5,096 nt of DNA from Rhodospirillales bacterium (GTDB taxonomy: Bacteria; Pseudomonadota; Alphaproteobacteria; QKFK01; SZUA-500): the NCBI GenBank assembly GCA_003252195.1, contig QKFK01000055.1, positions 1-5,096 on the forward strand, read 5' to 3'. Under the pieces are notes generated by a model. The model did not search any database. It was not told the DNA's origin and saw only the letters and a list, made by a program, of their open reading frames with translations. A program made the position numbers and the translations under genes. Of the stretch, positions 4,386 to 5,096 are shown in pieces (position 1 is the first letter of the stretch; each line of letters begins with the position of its first letter).

Positions 4386-5096
4386 TTAAGAAACTAGCTT
4401 TGCAAAATCTGGATTAGACGCTTTTAACAGCTCTTCTAAATGAGGGATTACCTTCCAGAAATTTTTGATATTCTTATAATTATCTAAACTTGCCTTAAGC
4501 GGTTTGTTAGAAACTTTTTTAGCTCTAATCATCAGGTTTTTAGCGGTATGATCCATTGATACATATTGAATCACATCGGTTTTATAACCCATAATCTCTA
4601 ATATCATCGCCCTCATAGAATCGGTTAATATATCGCCCATTCTTTCGCTCAAAATGCCGTGAGACATAACCCCAGCAAAAGACTTATCAACTGGTGCTTT
4701 AGATAGTTTTTCTTGCAAATTATGATGGCAACATGGAACTGACAATATAAACTCAGAGCCCCAATTAATTGCTTTCATCAAAGCCTCATCGGTTGCGGTG
4801 TCACATGCATGCAAGGCAATAGATATAGTTGGTTTATCGCTTGCTTCATAATCGATAAAATAAGATGTCGCAAATGAGATATTATCCCAGCCTAACTCTT
4901 TGGCAATTTGGGTATTTTTAATTGTTAAATCGTCTTTAATATCAATTCCAACAACTTTAGTATCTTTACCTAAGATGTTCTTGAAGTAATGATAGGTTGC
5001 AAACGTAAGGTAAGCACTACCAGAACCACAGTCAATCACGCTAACGCCTTGGCTACGATTTTCCCAATTTTCTATATTATCCAAGAGCTTTATAAA
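4386..5096 (-). CDS. Class I SAM-dependent methyltransferase, Methyltransf_32-like (5' truncated by window edge)
   Basis: The frame is open to the right edge, giving 236 visible residues that end in TAA. The TTG at 5084-5082 is probably not the true start, because coding (FIKL) continues to the edge and relatives carry an N-terminal region before the SAM domain. Numbering from that TTG, motif I is VIDCGSGSAYLTFA (16-29), the SAM-ribose acidic residue is D48 in VVGIDIK, and there is an ALHACDTATDEAL block at 90-102. SVPCCHHNLQ is at 115-124 and a DHTAKNLMIRA segment at 178-188. The combination of an ALHACD-like block, PCC-H-H and a late HT-x-N segment matches the methyltransferase domain family Pfam Methyltransf_32, which also includes eukaryotic METTL25/RRNAD1-type proteins. 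Substrates of the bacterial members are, to my knowledge, not settled, so RNA, protein or small molecule remain open. It does not share a transcript with any other gene in view. Confidence 0.87.
   Translation of the reverse strand, partial: FIKLLDNIENWENRSQGVSVIDCGSGSAYLTFATYHYFKNILGKDTKVVGIDIKDDLTIKNTQIAKELGWDNISFATSYFIDYEASDKPTISIALHACDTATDEALMKAINWGSEFILSVPCCHHNLQEKLSKAPVDKSFAGVMSHGILSERMGDILTDSMRAMILEIMGYKTDVIQYVSMDHTAKNLMIRAKKVSNKPLKASLDNYKNIKNFWKVIPHLEELLKASNPDFAKLVS

Noticed and set aside
5082..5084. TTG as the start of the methyltransferase gene
   Set aside because: The frame stays open to the right edge and no ribosome binding site is visible in the 12 remaining bases. Family members have more N-terminal sequence.
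1..5096. CRISPR array, tRNA or rRNA genes, insertion sequence or prophage module
   Set aside because: No regularly spaced repeats, RNA-gene signatures, transposase or integrase coding, or terminal inverted repeats were seen on either strand.

Overview
This is an AT-rich bacterial window (about one third G+C by eye) with tight gene packing, good Shine-Dalgarno sites and intrinsic terminators. No RNA gene fixes the taxonomy. A TspO-family protein, a Sel1-repeat protein with a signal peptide, a two-helix membrane J-domain protein and tandem putative metallopeptidases resembling DUF6782 suggest a Gram-negative, possibly host-associated alphaproteobacterium. That placement is inference, not proof.

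Layout. (1) Positions 2-1536, plus strand: two adjacent paralogous putative metallopeptidases. The first is cut by the left edge. The second is complete, with an HELAH zinc motif. The pair ends at a hairpin terminator whose loop contains the stop codon. (2) Positions 1550-1867, plus strand: a self-contained unit of consensus-like promoter, a 69-codon gene weakly resembling YjfB-type putative motility proteins, and an intrinsic terminator. (3) Positions 3885-1869, minus strand: a compact four-gene operon. In transcription order it holds an exported Sel1-repeat protein, a small multi-pass membrane protein, a membrane-anchored coiled-coil protein with a C-terminal J domain (TTG start), and TspO. 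Gaps are 10 nt, 1 nt and a 4-nt ATGA overlap. (4) Positions 3886-4031: a divergent intergenic region with inverted and tandem repeats. (5) Positions 4032-4340, plus strand: a 102-codon gene of unknown function with a near-perfect ribosome binding site. (6) Positions 4348-4374: a hairpin terminator between convergent genes. (7) Positions 4386-5096, minus strand: a class I SAM-dependent methyltransferase cut by the right edge.

How the genes may work together. The minus-strand operon is the most coherent module. Every product is predicted to be exported or in the inner membrane, and the J domain would face the cytoplasm, where it could recruit DnaK. Nothing in the sequence gives a substrate, so an envelope-assembly or stress role is only a hypothesis. 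The paired metallopeptidase-like genes are translationally linked and probably expressed together. No CRISPR array, insertion sequence, phage module or complete defence system is visible.
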